From: Lutimonas zeaxanthinifaciens
GTDB taxonomy: Bacteria > Bacteroidota > Bacteroidia > Flavobacteriales > Flavobacteriaceae
NCBI RefSeq assembly: GCF_030503675.1
Contig: NZ_CP129964.1
Span: 1,736,001 to 1,800,000, forward strand
Reading direction: 5' to 3'
DNA: 64,000 nt
Below, in pieces: positions 1 to 8,863 of this stretch. The position numbers and the translations under genes were made by a program. The notes beneath the pieces were generated by a model. The model was not told the DNA's origin and did no database searches. It was given only the letters and a program-made list of their open reading frames with translations. The number at the start of each line of letters is the position of its first letter. Positions within the stretch are counted from its first letter, which is position 1.

Positions 1-879
1 CATACAAGAGTTTATAAACCACATCTGGCTGTTTCAGATAGTAAAAGAGCCTTGGAAATAGATCCGAATAATATCGAGTCTATGTACAATTTATCCTTTG
101 TGTATAGGAATTTTGACTTGAATTTTAGAGAATCGCTTGAGACTCTTCAAAAAATTGAAGTGCTGGTCCATTCTCAGGAGGAACTATGGAGACTCTATGG
201 AGAGTTTGCAGAATTTTATGTTCAATTGGATGATGTTGAAAAGGAGGAGTATCATTTGAAAAAGCAGCAGGATCTAAAACCTGGTGACATTGTGAATTTC
301 TGGTTTACATATGCCCGTACAAAAAGGATGAAAGAATGCATTGATTACATTGATACGCATCAAAAGGAGATCAACCAATACAGGGTTTCTTCGCTGGCAG
401 GTTGCTATTATTTTGGCGGAGATTATCAGAATGCCATCCGGTATTATGATGCAATGGAGCAATTGTTACAGGAAGAAAATTTTAATTATGCAGTTGTGAT
501 CAGAGATTCTCACAGATTTGGGCACACCTTAATTGAAACTGGTAATAATGAGAAGGGAATGGAGATGATGCGAAGACAGATCCAAATCAATAAGAGACTT
601 ATAGAACTAAATCGTCCTGATTATGGACTTATATATGATTTGGTAGGTATTTATTCTTTTTTGGGACAAAAAGAAGAGGCATTGAGATGGATGGATCTTT
701 TTAATGAAGGCGAAGGCTGGTTAAAATATGGGTCCGTCTATTCTTTGGTGCAAATCGATCCGTTATTTGATAGTGTAAGAGAGGACCCTGTCTTTATCAA
801 TTGGGTGGAAACCGGAGGTAAAAAGTTGGAGAAAGCAAGGCGAGAAATAAATACTTATTTGGAAAAAGAAAATAACTAA
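1..879 (+). CDS. TPR-repeat protein, C-terminal part (5' end cut by window)
   Basis: The frame is open from base 1, so the true start lies upstream; a TTG at 52 is internal. The readable part carries tetratricopeptide signatures such as ALEIDPNN and repeated amphipathic helices, and ends with a segment of the type DPLFDSVREDPVFINWV, which closes the TPR arrays of many TolB-like, adenylate-cyclase-linked or kinase-linked TPR proteins. The N-terminal effector domain, if any, is not in the window, so function cannot be given beyond protein-protein interaction. The stop codon TAA directly abuts the ATG of the next gene, which suggests co-transcription. Confidence 0.75.
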   Translation, partial: HTRVYKPHLAVSDSKRALEIDPNNIESMYNLSFVYRNFDLNFRESLETLQKIEVLVHSQEELWRLYGEFAEFYVQLDDVEKEEYHLKKQQDLKPGDIVNFWFTYARTKRMKECIDYIDTHQKEINQYRVSSLAGCYYFGGDYQNAIRYYDAMEQLLQEENFNYAVVIRDSHRFGHTLIETGNNEKGMEMMRRQIQINKRLIELNRPDYGLIYDLVGIYSFLGQKEEALRWMDLFNEGEGWLKYGSVYSLVQIDPLFDSVREDPVFINWVETGGKKLEKARREINTYLEKENN

Positions 880-1083
880 ATGGCTACAAAAAAAGAATCA
901 AAACCAAGATTTGTCAAAGGACATCAACTCGAGTGCCAGGTATGTAAAAACGACACTTTCTGGGAACGTGAAACCCTTATGAACACCCCGGGAATGACCC
1001 TGTTTGGCATAGAGTGGGCCAATAAAAGAGCTCAGAATTATATTTGCGATCATTGTGGTTATGTACACTGGTTTTTGGAATGA
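880..1083 (+). CDS. small zinc-ribbon protein
   Basis: This 67-residue protein has two CxxC pairs (C19/C22 and C56/C59) that would form one zinc ribbon around a short beta hairpin. It has no signal peptide, so it should be cytoplasmic. The ATG begins on the base after the stop of the upstream TPR gene. Small zinc ribbons like this often bind nucleic acid or ribosomes, but nothing in the sequence proves a partner. The residues ending in GYVHWFLE are typical of a conserved family of hypothetical zinc-ribbon proteins. A second, different zinc-ribbon protein lies at 28904. Confidence 0.7.
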   Translation: MATKKESKPRFVKGHQLECQVCKNDTFWERETLMNTPGMTLFGIEWANKRAQNYICDHCGYVHWFLE

Positions 1084-1266
1084 AACACGTAGTACATATA
1101 TTTGAGTCAGGTCTGATATTTGGGTTCTTCAAAGGGCTCAATAGCTTGAAAAAGCCTTTCACTCAAGTATCATTCATCCATATTTTTTTCCTCTTCGGAA
1201 AGTATTTAGGTCCATTCGCACCAGATTGTTTTATAAAATGGGACTTGAATCCTAAATTTGAGAGAT

Positions 1267-2277
1267 ATGAAAAATAACAAACGAACTCTTAGCTTGATAC
1301 TTCTAATTTCTTTACTTGTAGCAGCATTTAGATACACGAAAGATTCTCCTGTATCGGATTTTCTAAAATCTCTGGATCAGGAGCAACTTGAAAAAGCCCA
1401 ATTGCCTTTTGATGACCTCAGTAGGGAGGTATGGCATTTCCTTCCGGGTAAGATGTGGCCCAGAAAAGGGATTCTGCTTAAGGATTTGAATCCCAAACAG
1501 AAAGAACTCGCCTTCAGACTCCTGCATGATCATTTAAGTGAGGCAGGCTATCAAAAGATCATGAATATCATAGACCTGGAAAATGTACTGATTGAGATGG
1601 GTCAGGATAAGGATTTCAGGGATCCGGACAGGTATTTTGTTGCCATTTATGGAGACCCTTTGCAAGATGATCTATGGGCCTGGTCGTTTGAAGGACATCA
1701 CTTGTCACTTAATTTTACGATCACGAACAAAAAGGTAAGCATGACGCCACGTTTTCTGGGAGCCAATCCGGCTACAATACCCATTGGAAAGAAAAAAGGT
1801 CAACGGGCTTTGAAGGCAGAAGAAGACCTGGCTTTTGAATTGATTAATTCGTTCGACACCAACCAGAGGATCAAAGCTATTTTTAGTACACGCCCTTATT
1901 TTGAAATCGTCACCTCCAATGCTATGGAAATTGGGCCTTTACGCCCCGTAGGAATTGCATTTGCCGAATTGAATGAGCAGCAGCAAAAACATTTATTGGC
2001 CCTGATCAATGAATACTTGTCTGCCATGCCCGTGGATATTGCGAAACGACGCATGAAGGAAATTGAAAAGGAAAATTTATATGATATAAGATTTGGCTGG
2101 GCAGGCGCCACAGAACCGGGACAAGGTCATTATTACAGGATCCAGGGCCAGTCTTTTTTAATTGAATTTGATAATACGATCAACAATGCCAATCATATTC
2201 ATACCGTCTGGCGTGATTTTGACGGAGATTTTGGCAAGGATATCATCAGGGAACACTATCTGGAATCGAGTCATTAG
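1267..2277 (+). CDS. DUF3500 family protein
   Basis: The product of 336 residues starts with an N-terminal hydrophobic segment (LSLILLISLLVAAF), so it is probably exported or membrane anchored. The body matches my memory of DUF3500: a central EGHHLSLNF motif and a C-terminal stretch GHYYRIQGQSFLIEFDN followed by NNANHIHTVWRDFDGDFG. The many conserved His, Glu and Asp residues suggest a metal site, but the biochemical role of the family is unknown to me. The ATG at 1267 is preferred to a TTG three codons upstream. The gene is convergent with the next one, and the two stops overlap by four bases. Confidence 0.75.
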   Translation: MKNNKRTLSLILLISLLVAAFRYTKDSPVSDFLKSLDQEQLEKAQLPFDDLSREVWHFLPGKMWPRKGILLKDLNPKQKELAFRLLHDHLSEAGYQKIMNIIDLENVLIEMGQDKDFRDPDRYFVAIYGDPLQDDLWAWSFEGHHLSLNFTITNKKVSMTPRFLGANPATIPIGKKKGQRALKAEEDLAFELINSFDTNQRIKAIFSTRPYFEIVTSNAMEIGPLRPVGIAFAELNEQQQKHLLALINEYLSAMPVDIAKRRMKEIEKENLYDIRFGWAGATEPGQGHYYRIQGQSFLIEFDNTINNANHIHTVWRDFDGDFGKDIIREHYLESSH

Positions 2278-3005
2278 CGTTCAATTTTACTCAATCTTTG
2301 ATCTATTTTTTCAATTAATTCAGTAGAGGCTTGAATTGTATTGAGAAGAATTCTTAAATTCATTCTATTGACATCCATAAATATTCCCAATGACAGCTTG
2401 TATGTCATGTCTTCCTTGAGAGCCTCAAAATCACGAGGTTCAGCTTTTGAATCTATATTTCTGTAATACTTAAAGTCTTCCCGTAGATAGGTCAGCATAT
2501 AATTGTAGAAATCATCTCTGATTTCTCTTATACCATCTTCCATATCCTGCACAGAATAATCATAATAATTATTGATATCAAAGCGCAGGCTGTTATCATC
2601 GATCAGTTGATTGCCAGAAATTTTAATGGATTCATAAATTCCCTTATGAAAATCCATGTCATCATATACCATAGCCAATCCAAAATAAATATTCAAAGAA
2701 TCATGATAGGGCTGATCGCTTGACAAACTTTGTATGATAATTTCACAGGCTCTAATACGGCTATTTAAACTAGTCTTCATTAGATCCATTGATTCAAGAT
2801 CTGTTTCAATATTTTTTTTGAGTTCTGCAAGTGTTAAAAACTCCAGTTTCCTTGCCTCTTTATCAGCATTCCAGGTATTGATCTGCAAGGCGATCAAGAT
2901 TCCGATGACCACAAGTATGATCTCCCCAATGGCATAACGGGCATATTTTATAGGCCGGTTATCATCAGCCATTTTTTTACGGATTTTTCTAAAAAAAGGT
3001 ATCAT
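2274..3005 (-). CDS. DUF6090 family membrane protein (copy 1)
   Basis: This 243-residue protein begins with the hallmark FFRKIRKKMADDNRP region, followed by one transmembrane helix (YAIGEIILVVIGILIALQI, about residues 24-42) and NTWN. The rest is a predominantly helical soluble domain. The family (DUF6090) is common in Flavobacteriia and has no assigned function. The basic N-terminus and single anchor suggest an inner-membrane protein with most of its mass on the periplasmic side. A second copy at 4425-5198 has an almost identical first 46 residues but an unrelated-looking C-terminal part. Confidence 0.75.
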   Translation of the reverse strand: MIPFFRKIRKKMADDNRPIKYARYAIGEIILVVIGILIALQINTWNADKEARKLEFLTLAELKKNIETDLESMDLMKTSLNSRIRACEIIIQSLSSDQPYHDSLNIYFGLAMVYDDMDFHKGIYESIKISGNQLIDDNSLRFDINNYYDYSVQDMEDGIREIRDDFYNYMLTYLREDFKYYRNIDSKAEPRDFEALKEDMTYKLSLGIFMDVNRMNLRILLNTIQASTELIEKIDQRLSKIER

Positions 3006-3084
3006 GAGTTGGTTTGTTGAATCCTAAATATAGGGAAATGAATTCAAAACCGAGAAAAATGAAGAAGATCAGAAAGGCAAAAAG

Positions 3085-3133
3085 AAAAACACAGTTAAAA
3101 AGAATAAACCTTTTTCTTTTTAACTGTGTTTTT
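3085..3133 (-). terminator. terminator hairpin after the HMA gene, 18-bp perfect stem
   Basis: Bases 3085-3102 and 3116-3133 are perfect inverted complements (18 bp) around a 13-base loop. The arms begin and end in A5/T5, so the hairpin can work on both strands, but only the minus-strand HMA gene (stop at 3178) reads into it, about 45 bases downstream. Confidence 0.75.
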
Positions 3134-3177
3134 GGTTGAAACTTAACAATTGATATATGGATCAATTCTCAGACTCT

Positions 3178-3525
3178 TTAATGACCTGCCTTTGCTTCAT
3201 CCTTCCTGTATTGACAACATCCGTGAATTGATTGGTAAGCTTCATCTGAAGCTTTGACAGCCTGGGTATCGTGCCCGACGGCTGCAATGCTTTCCGAAAT
3301 GCTTTCTAAATTGGTTTTACTTTCATCGTAAATAAGGGCCAATTCATGAGTTTGGATGCTCCAAACCGCAGATTTAACGCCCTCGGTCTTAACGGCAGCT
3401 GTTTCAATACGCTTCTTGCACATTCCACAAACGCCATCAACTTCAATAGTAGCTCTGGCATTCTTGTCCTGAGCAAAAGTAACATTCAAGATTAAAAGTG
3501 CTAAAATGGTGATAAACTGTTTCAT
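3178..3525 (-). CDS. secreted heavy-metal-associated (HMA) domain protein
   Basis: The protein has 115 residues, with a signal peptide ending in VTFAQ and then a single HMA fold whose metal motif is GVCGMC (C33, C36). A further His/Cys group near the C-terminus (HGCC, about residues 101-104) may add ligands. HMA domains of this type bind Cu(I) or similar soft metals; this one would act in the periplasm. The neighbour at 3921 is an HYC_CC_PP protein, which in other Bacteroidota is usually found with copper-related TonB receptors and HMA proteins. The gene ends at a strong hairpin at 3085-3133. Confidence 0.85.
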   Translation of the reverse strand: MKQFITILALLILNVTFAQDKNARATIEVDGVCGMCKKRIETAAVKTEGVKSAVWSIQTHELALIYDESKTNLESISESIAAVGHDTQAVKASDEAYQSIHGCCQYRKDEAKAGH

Positions 3526-3642
3526 AATTTCTGTTTTTATTTATTTACTTATTTATTTAATTTTTTTAAAACGAAGTCCGGCATAGTACTTACTACCATG
3601 TTACGGACATGGACAAAATATATTTCAAATCAGGGTGAAAAT

Positions 3643-3846
3643 TCATCGGGGTTGACAAGCCACCGGACTCAGTGAAATATCCGGAAAACGATGCTCACTC
3701 AGCGAGTAAAAACTTGTTAGGATGAGCTGTGTTTCTTTGCCATCCAAAACCTCTAAAACTTCACCTTTCAATGTTTCCCGAACCTGAATAAACAGGGCCA
3801 GGGCATAGTACAAGGCTAATAATTTATTTTCATATGTGTGTATCAT
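3643..3846 (-). CDS. doubtful small ORF between HMA and HYC_CC_PP genes
   Basis: This 67-codon ATG frame sits in the gap between the two metal-related genes and on the same strand. It has a helical N-terminal half (YENKLLALYYALALFIQV) and no recognisable domain. It may be a real small protein, a remnant of a gene lost from the cluster, or a chance frame. I list it only because its position and strand fit the operon. Confidence 0.28.
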   Translation of the reverse strand: MIHTYENKLLALYYALALFIQVRETLKGEVLEVLDGKETQLILTSFYSLSEHRFPDISLSPVACQPR

Positions 3847-3920
3847 GAAAATTAATTTGATTGATCATTATAATAGTTTACCCACAGCTAAGCGGGTAGC
3901 GCTCGAATAATGAGTCTAAA

Positions 3921-4352
3921 TCAAATTAAGAATACCTGGTTCAGGACTTGGATATCCCTGACGTAGGTGGGGGGAGAATAATCTTCAAAGGGTGGGTCTT
4001 TCTGAACCTCAAAAAGGTTTAATCGGCTAAATACTGCGGCAAATGAAAGGATAAATACTTTTTGATCTGTATCGAGAACCTGGTTTTTTTCTACACTCAG
4101 TTCATCCTGCCCTTCATACAGATCCACAACATCTTTGCAACAGGATTTTTTTGTCACGAATGTGCCTTCATCTGGAACATCCATTCCTCTTTCCGAGCCT
4201 TCCATTCCGCAATTTTCTGCATCAGCAAAAAAGGCCATATCAACTAGATGGTCTCCACAGTAATGTTTTCCAATGCTCACAGAAAGCGTTGAAAAGAATA
4301 CCAGCAGCGCCATGGCTACGGCGATCGATTGTTGCAAACGATTATAATTCAC
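3921..4352 (-). CDS. HYC_CC_PP family protein
   Basis: A signal-like N-terminal hydrophobic segment leads to the defining motifs: KHYCGD (H30-Y31-C32), a later cysteine at 48, the CC pair at 71-72 in KKSCCKD, and the SPP motif near the C-terminus. Family members are secreted or anchored and lie next to metal-uptake or copper-handling genes in Bacteroidota; their biochemical role is not established. Here an HMA protein is nearby, but the TonB-dependent receptor often found between such genes is missing. A weak hairpin near 3880-3903 may end its transcript. Confidence 0.8.
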   Translation of the reverse strand: MNYNRLQQSIAVAMALLVFFSTLSVSIGKHYCGDHLVDMAFFADAENCGMEGSERGMDVPDEGTFVTKKSCCKDVVDLYEGQDELSVEKNQVLDTDQKVFILSFAAVFSRLNLFEVQKDPPFEDYSPPTYVRDIQVLNQVFLI

Positions 4353-4424
4353 GCGGCAAATTTAGCAATTATTTTAAAATGTATAACTACTTTATGAATT
4401 CTTTAACTCCTGAATTATGCCAAA

Positions 4425-5198
4425 TTAATCCTCGTTTATTTGGACCTCAAGCAATTTTAGGTTATGCTCCAGATATTCCTTGATTTTCACGTATTCACCT
4501 ATCAGATAATTAAAATTCAAGGCATGGAAATCAATTAGATTTTCAAACTCCTTGTCCCGCATAAAATCGTTGTAGTCAGAAGGGAAGTGGGAAGTGGATG
4601 ACATGTTCAACCCTGTTCTTTCTATGATTCTTTCGGGCCTGGGTAAATTTTTAAGGTTAGCCTTTTCCGTAAGATAGTCAAGCAGTGCATTAAAGGTATG
4701 GTTATTTGCTATATCAATATCCTTTTTGGCATCGCTAAGCATTCCGGACCAGTTTGAAATATTTTCTTTCAGTTCATTGTTTTGAAGGATGTTGAGTTTA
4801 CCTGAATTAATAATGTTATCTATTGCCCCGGTAGAAGGATCATAGGTCGTATAATTGATCATATGGCTCAGCAAGGTATCCACTTCATAATTGGTATATC
4901 CTGAGGCATCCGGACCTATCAAGGTTAGCATTTTTTTACTCGCATCATAAGCTTTCATTGAATTGAATAGCACGAAATTTAGGTTGTCTAAATTATTGGA
5001 AAAGGTTTTGCGAAGACTCTTGAGTATGGATTGTTCCTTTCGCCTTTCGATTCGATCTTCATTCCAGGTATTTATCTGAAGTGCAATCAGTATACCAATA
5101 ACGACCAGGATGATCTCACCGATGGCATATCGGGCATATTTTGCGGGCCGATTGTCATCTGCCATTTTTTTACGGATTTTTCGAAAAAATGGGATCAC
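4425..5198 (-). CDS. DUF6090 family membrane protein (copy 2)
   Basis: The product of 257 residues opens with the same FFRKIRKKMADDNRP block and single transmembrane helix as the gene at 2274, differing there in only a few residues, while the helical domain after NTWNEDR diverges strongly. This pattern of a constant membrane module and a variable distal part suggests gene duplication followed by diversification of what the domain recognises. The two copies flank the HMA/HYC_CC_PP genes on the same strand. Function is unknown. Confidence 0.75.
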   Translation of the reverse strand: MIPFFRKIRKKMADDNRPAKYARYAIGEIILVVIGILIALQINTWNEDRIERRKEQSILKSLRKTFSNNLDNLNFVLFNSMKAYDASKKMLTLIGPDASGYTNYEVDTLLSHMINYTTYDPSTGAIDNIINSGKLNILQNNELKENISNWSGMLSDAKKDIDIANNHTFNALLDYLTEKANLKNLPRPERIIERTGLNMSSTSHFPSDYNDFMRDKEFENLIDFHALNFNYLIGEYVKIKEYLEHNLKLLEVQINED

Positions 5199-5253
5199 TG
5201 GTTTTTAGTTGATTGAGAGATAAATATAGGAATTAAATCCTTTGAAGAATCTT

Positions 5254-5775
5254 TTATCTTTTCAGAAACTTAAATCTCAAGTTTTTCATGTCATCAGGGC
5301 AGATCTCAAAACCGTCTACGTTATCATTGGTTCTGTCAAGATAAACGATTTGTTCATTATTATTCATAGATACGAAAGTAATTTTCAATCTGTTTCCGTC
5401 TATGGTCATAGTCCATGTTTCTTCACCCTGATAGGTAAACTTTAGTTTGTTGGAGGAATTCTCAAGAATTTCTGTTTCTTCGTCTATTAAATCTGTACTG
5501 TAGTAGTAACATTCAGAGTCATCCCTATTTTTATCAAGATCCATACTACTCATCCAGATCTCGATGGGTTTGGTCATATCATCATTTATTCGCATATAGA
5601 CAAAAACTCCTTCGTCAAGGATCTTCCATTTTGTACCATCATTATTTTCTAAAAAGGTTTTATCTTTAAAATCATCGTCATCATCTGAGTCACAATTGAT
5701 TGTAAACATCAGTAATGCGATAAACGTAAAAAACCATAATAACCTGCTTCCTAAGTATGCTGTTCTTGTTTTCAT
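5254..5775 (-). CDS. surface lipoprotein, lipocalin-like, unknown function
   Basis: I place the start at the ATG at 5775 rather than a TTG at 5802, because it puts a normal lipoprotein signal (LLWFFTFIALLMFTINC) at the N-terminus. The lipobox cysteine is followed by DSDDDDDF, an acidic run of the kind that directs Bacteroidota lipoproteins to the outer leaflet. The remaining 150 or so residues alternate short polar and hydrophobic strands (KLKFTYQGEETWTMTIDG) like small beta-barrel lipocalin-type proteins. No active site can be recognised. Confidence 0.65.
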   Translation of the reverse strand: MKTRTAYLGSRLLWFFTFIALLMFTINCDSDDDDDFKDKTFLENNDGTKWKILDEGVFVYMRINDDMTKPIEIWMSSMDLDKNRDDSECYYYSTDLIDEETEILENSSNKLKFTYQGEETWTMTIDGNRLKITFVSMNNNEQIVYLDRTNDNVDGFEICPDDMKNLRFKFLKR

Positions 5776-5910
5776 CCTAAAGATTTTAGTAATTAAATTC
5801 AATAGGATTAAAGGTAGGAGGGGAATCAGGAAGAAGCAATGACCGGAGTCATCAATTATCTTGATTGTGGTTTCCTTGATATTGCATACAAAAACGATAA
5901 ATAAAAAGAT

Positions 5911-5942
5911 AGTATAAGCTACATGTTACTGTAGCTTATACT
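5911..5942 (-). terminator. terminator after the cupin gene
   Basis: A perfect 13-bp stem (AGTATAAGCTACA with its complement) surrounds a six-base loop, 27 bases beyond the minus-strand cupin stop. On the minus strand the stem is followed by ATCTTTTTATTT, a usable U-tract. Confidence 0.7.
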
Positions 5943-5968
5943 AATCAAAGTTGGCTAGTTGGTAAGAT

Positions 5969-6433
5969 TTATTGCATTCGTGGCCTAAAGATTTCTGTAA
6001 TAAGAAGTCTAAGTCTGGTGTCACCGGTATTCTTTGCAGCATCGGTAAGTGGTCCGCCCAGCCATCCCTGGCCCGCTTCAAAAGACATCTCTCTTGATTC
6101 TTTTCCTCCTACCCAGACAGTTCCGGTACCTCCTTCGAGAACATAAATGGTATGGTCAAGATGGGCATGCAGGCCTATAGAATCTCCGGGTTCAAGTATG
6201 AGTTCATACATCTGTACATTTAATGAGTCGGCAAAGATTTTGGTTTTGTCACGGTAAACATTCAATGGATTCAAAGCATCATCTACTGTATAAACTTCTG
6301 TTATTTGAGGGGCCTGAGGAGCCTCGGGTGCTTCCGGTGCGGCAGGTGCTTCTTTTGGTTTTTGTTCGCAATTAACACTGGTCATTCCAATGAACAACAG
6401 AAGGGTTAGACTCAATAGTTTGGCTAATTTCAT
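5969..6433 (-). CDS. cupin-domain lipoprotein
   Basis: This is a lipoprotein of 154 residues (lipobox TSVNC) with a short linker of EAP-type repeats, then a single cupin barrel. The cupin core reads EPGDSIGLHAHLDHTIYVLEG, giving two histidines and a glutamate as likely metal ligands. The residues after the cysteine (EQKPKEA) do not form the acidic export signal, so it probably faces the periplasm. Cupins of this size are usually metal-dependent enzymes or binding proteins; the substrate cannot be told. It is transcribed alone and ends at the hairpin at 5911-5942. Confidence 0.8.
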   Translation of the reverse strand: MKLAKLLSLTLLLFIGMTSVNCEQKPKEAPAAPEAPEAPQAPQITEVYTVDDALNPLNVYRDKTKIFADSLNVQMYELILEPGDSIGLHAHLDHTIYVLEGGTGTVWVGGKESREMSFEAGQGWLGGPLTDAAKNTGDTRLRLLITEIFRPRMQ

Positions 6434-6611
6434 TATCGCTGGTTTAGGTTATGTATTTTATTTCGATCAAATATAGCCTTCCTCAAATTTTTAAAATAAT
6501 GGATAAGGACGAACGGACTTAATATTTATTCGAAGACCCTGAAAAATTTATCGAATACATTTTTTCAGGTTTAGAATTGATAAGGATCATGGTATTAGTT
6601 GATTCATATCA

Positions 6612-6642
6612 TTGAATGATCATGACACGGTGAATAACTTTA
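6612..6642 (+). promoter_or_regulatory. possible promoter of the LRR gene
   Basis: A TTG at 6612-6614 is 20 bases from TAACTTTA at 6635-6642, close to the Bacteroidota -33/-7 pattern but with A in place of the final G. It lies 27 bases before the ATG. Confidence 0.3.
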
Positions 6643-6669
6643 ATTATTCAACCCGTAAAGATTGCTTTC

Positions 6670-8040
6670 ATGAAAAACAGCTACCTTTTTTCCCTCGTTT
6701 TATGTTTTGGTTTGATGTTTGGTCTTCGCGCCCAATCAACTTATGTTCCTGATGATAACTTTGAAGTTGCCCTGATCAATCTGGGCTATGATGATGTTCC
6801 GGATGATTATGTCCTAACCGAAAATATTTCGGGTCTTAGAGAATTGAATCTCGATAATCAATCTATCAGTGACCTTACCGGAATTGAAGATTTTAGAGCG
6901 CTCGAGAGCTTGACTCTTCAAGATAATCAAATTACATCGATAGACTTATCAGGAAATTCTCAGCTCAGGGAAGTCTGGGTCAATTTTAATAATCTTACAA
7001 GCCTTGATCTTAGTTCAAATAAATCCTTGATAAACGTCATGGCTCATGCAAATAAATTAACGGAATTGATCACGGATGGCGCAGACGCTTTAGAATTTCT
7101 GGAGTGTTCAGAAAATCAATTAACAAGCCTGGACCTGTCTAAAAATACAAATCTAAAGGGACTGCATATTGGAATGAACCCTTTGACCGAAATTGACTTG
7201 AGCAACTTGATAGAATTGCATACACTAACCATGTCTGATACTGATATAACTTCTTTGGATTGTAGTTTAAATAAAAACCTGGAAGATTTATATTGCTACA
7301 ACAATAAACTGATTAAATTACATGTTAAAGGAGCCGATAAGCTTGAAAAACTGGATTGTTCTGAAAATAATATTACCGAACTCGATCTCAGTGAGAATCT
7401 ACTTTTAAAAGAACTCTCTTGCCACAGCAATCAGATCACTTGGCTGGATCTGAGTGGGCTCTCAAAACTCACTCATGCCTGGACAGACAATAATCAGTTC
7501 ATAAGTTTAAAAACGGATGGCGCCATCGGCCTGGAACAAATAGATTGTTCCTTCAATAAAATTGAAGATCTTGATTTTTCGACCAACGTCAGTTTGAATT
7601 TTTTCAATTGTAGTGATAATGCCTTAAAGAGCCTAAACGTAAAAAACGGAAACAATGAGAACATTTTTGAAATGGATGCTCGCAACAACCCGTTATTAAC
7701 TTGTATTCAGGTAGATGACCCCGTTTATGCCATAGCAAATTGGATCAACATAGATGGTAATACTACTTTTGCCGCAGATTGCTTTTATGCCTTAAGTGTT
7801 GCTGATGAAGAACTCAATAGTGGACTGCAGTTTTATCCGAACCCTACGAGTCATTCATTGACCATAGAGTCTAGTGTTAATCTCAATTCCGTTGAAATAT
7901 ATTCTTATCTTGGAGAACGATTGCTCGAAATCAAAAACCCTAAGGAATCTATTGACCTGAGTTCATTAAACCACGGACTATATCTTGTGCGATTCATAGG
8001 GGAGGAGGCCGTCTCCGTTAGAAGGGTCGTGAAAAATTAG
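6670..8040 (+). CDS. leucine-rich-repeat protein with type IX secretion sorting domain
   Basis: The product is 456 residues long. A signal peptide (up to about residue 22) is followed by roughly a dozen irregular LRRs of about 20-23 residues, recognisable by motifs such as LTSLDLSSN, ITELDLSEN and LEKLDCSEN. The last 70 residues form a type A T9SS C-terminal domain (QFYPNPTSHSLTIES, then YSYLGERLLEI and GLYLVRF), so the protein should be exported across the outer membrane and anchored or released. It is probably a surface adhesin or ligand-binding protein. The LRRs with conserved cysteines resemble those of internalin-like proteins in other Flavobacteriia. Confidence 0.88.
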   Translation: MKNSYLFSLVLCFGLMFGLRAQSTYVPDDNFEVALINLGYDDVPDDYVLTENISGLRELNLDNQSISDLTGIEDFRALESLTLQDNQITSIDLSGNSQLREVWVNFNNLTSLDLSSNKSLINVMAHANKLTELITDGADALEFLECSENQLTSLDLSKNTNLKGLHIGMNPLTEIDLSNLIELHTLTMSDTDITSLDCSLNKNLEDLYCYNNKLIKLHVKGADKLEKLDCSENNITELDLSENLLLKELSCHSNQITWLDLSGLSKLTHAWTDNNQFISLKTDGAIGLEQIDCSFNKIEDLDFSTNVSLNFFNCSDNALKSLNVKNGNNENIFEMDARNNPLLTCIQVDDPVYAIANWINIDGNTTFAADCFYALSVADEELNSGLQFYPNPTSHSLTIESSVNLNSVEIYSYLGERLLEIKNPKESIDLSSLNHGLYLVRFIGEEAVSVRRVVKN

Positions 8041-8067
8041 GGAAGTAAACTGGAGTAAAATTAATCA

Positions 8068-8796
8068 ATGAAGGATATCAACTTTATTTTTTTGCTGCTG
8101 GCATTAGTGGCTGAAGTAATTGGTACGATTGGGGGCTTTGGTTCATCAGTGTTTTTTGTCCCTTTGGGAAACTTTTATTTCGATTTCTATTCTGTTTTGG
8201 GGTTGACTGCGATATTTCATCTGTCGAGCAATCTGAGTAAAATTCTATTGTTTAAAAAAGGATTAGACAAAAAGTTGTTGCTAAACATTGGGGTTCCTTC
8301 AGTGGTTTTTGTTATTGTTGGGGGAGTATTATCTAAGTGGCTAAAAAGTGACCTGCTGGAGGTTGTTTTGGGGCTCTTCTTAGTTGGGTTCAGCCTTTTG
8401 TTTTTGATCAAAAGTGAGATCAAAATTTCACCAAATAGGAAGAATGCTGTTTTAGGCGGGACATTTTCCGGTTTTTCAGCAGGTTTATTCGGAACTGGTG
8501 GTGCCATAAGAGGTTTAACCATGGCAGCATTCAATTTAGAAAAAAGTGTATTTTTAGCAACTTCGGCCGTTATCGATTTTATGATCGATTTTTCAAGAAC
8601 CTTTGTTTACTACAGTAACGGATACATACACAGTCACGATCTGAAGTATATTCCCTTCTTGTTTGTTATTGGCCTGGTTGGTTCGTTTATTGGTAAGAAG
8701 ATACTGGCTTATATCCCTCAATCTAAGTTTAGAAGACTGTCTTTATTCTTTATTCTTATTATCGGAATAATAACGCTTATTCAGCTTATTGCATAA
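8068..8796 (+). CDS. TSUP (TauE/SafE) family permease
   Basis: The protein has 242 residues and about eight hydrophobic helices in two repeated halves. The glycine-rich motif GTIGGFGSS in the first half and GLFGTGGA in the second match the TauE/SafE family of exporters or importers of sulfonates, sulfite or organic anions. The substrate cannot be told. The gene follows the LRR gene by 27 bases and faces a convergent lipoprotein gene. A second TSUP member of different context lies at 60331. Confidence 0.8.
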   Translation: MKDINFIFLLLALVAEVIGTIGGFGSSVFFVPLGNFYFDFYSVLGLTAIFHLSSNLSKILLFKKGLDKKLLLNIGVPSVVFVIVGGVLSKWLKSDLLEVVLGLFLVGFSLLFLIKSEIKISPNRKNAVLGGTFSGFSAGLFGTGGAIRGLTMAAFNLEKSVFLATSAVIDFMIDFSRTFVYYSNGYIHSHDLKYIPFLFVIGLVGSFIGKKILAYIPQSKFRRLSLFFILIIGIITLIQLIA

Positions 8797-8863
8797 TAAA
8801 AAAACCCCGCCATTTCTGACAGGGTCGTTCTTTGTTGATAAGAAATTAGTTCTCAAAAATGAG

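Noticed and set aside
1044-1277. 77-codon frame between the zinc-ribbon and DUF3500 genes
   Set aside because: It overlaps the zinc-ribbon end and has a random-looking mix of residues; the gap is more likely leader sequence.
8797-8863. Possible bidirectional terminator between the TSUP and lipocalin genes
   Set aside because: An ACCC/GGGT pairing exists but the stem is only about four base pairs, too weak to list.
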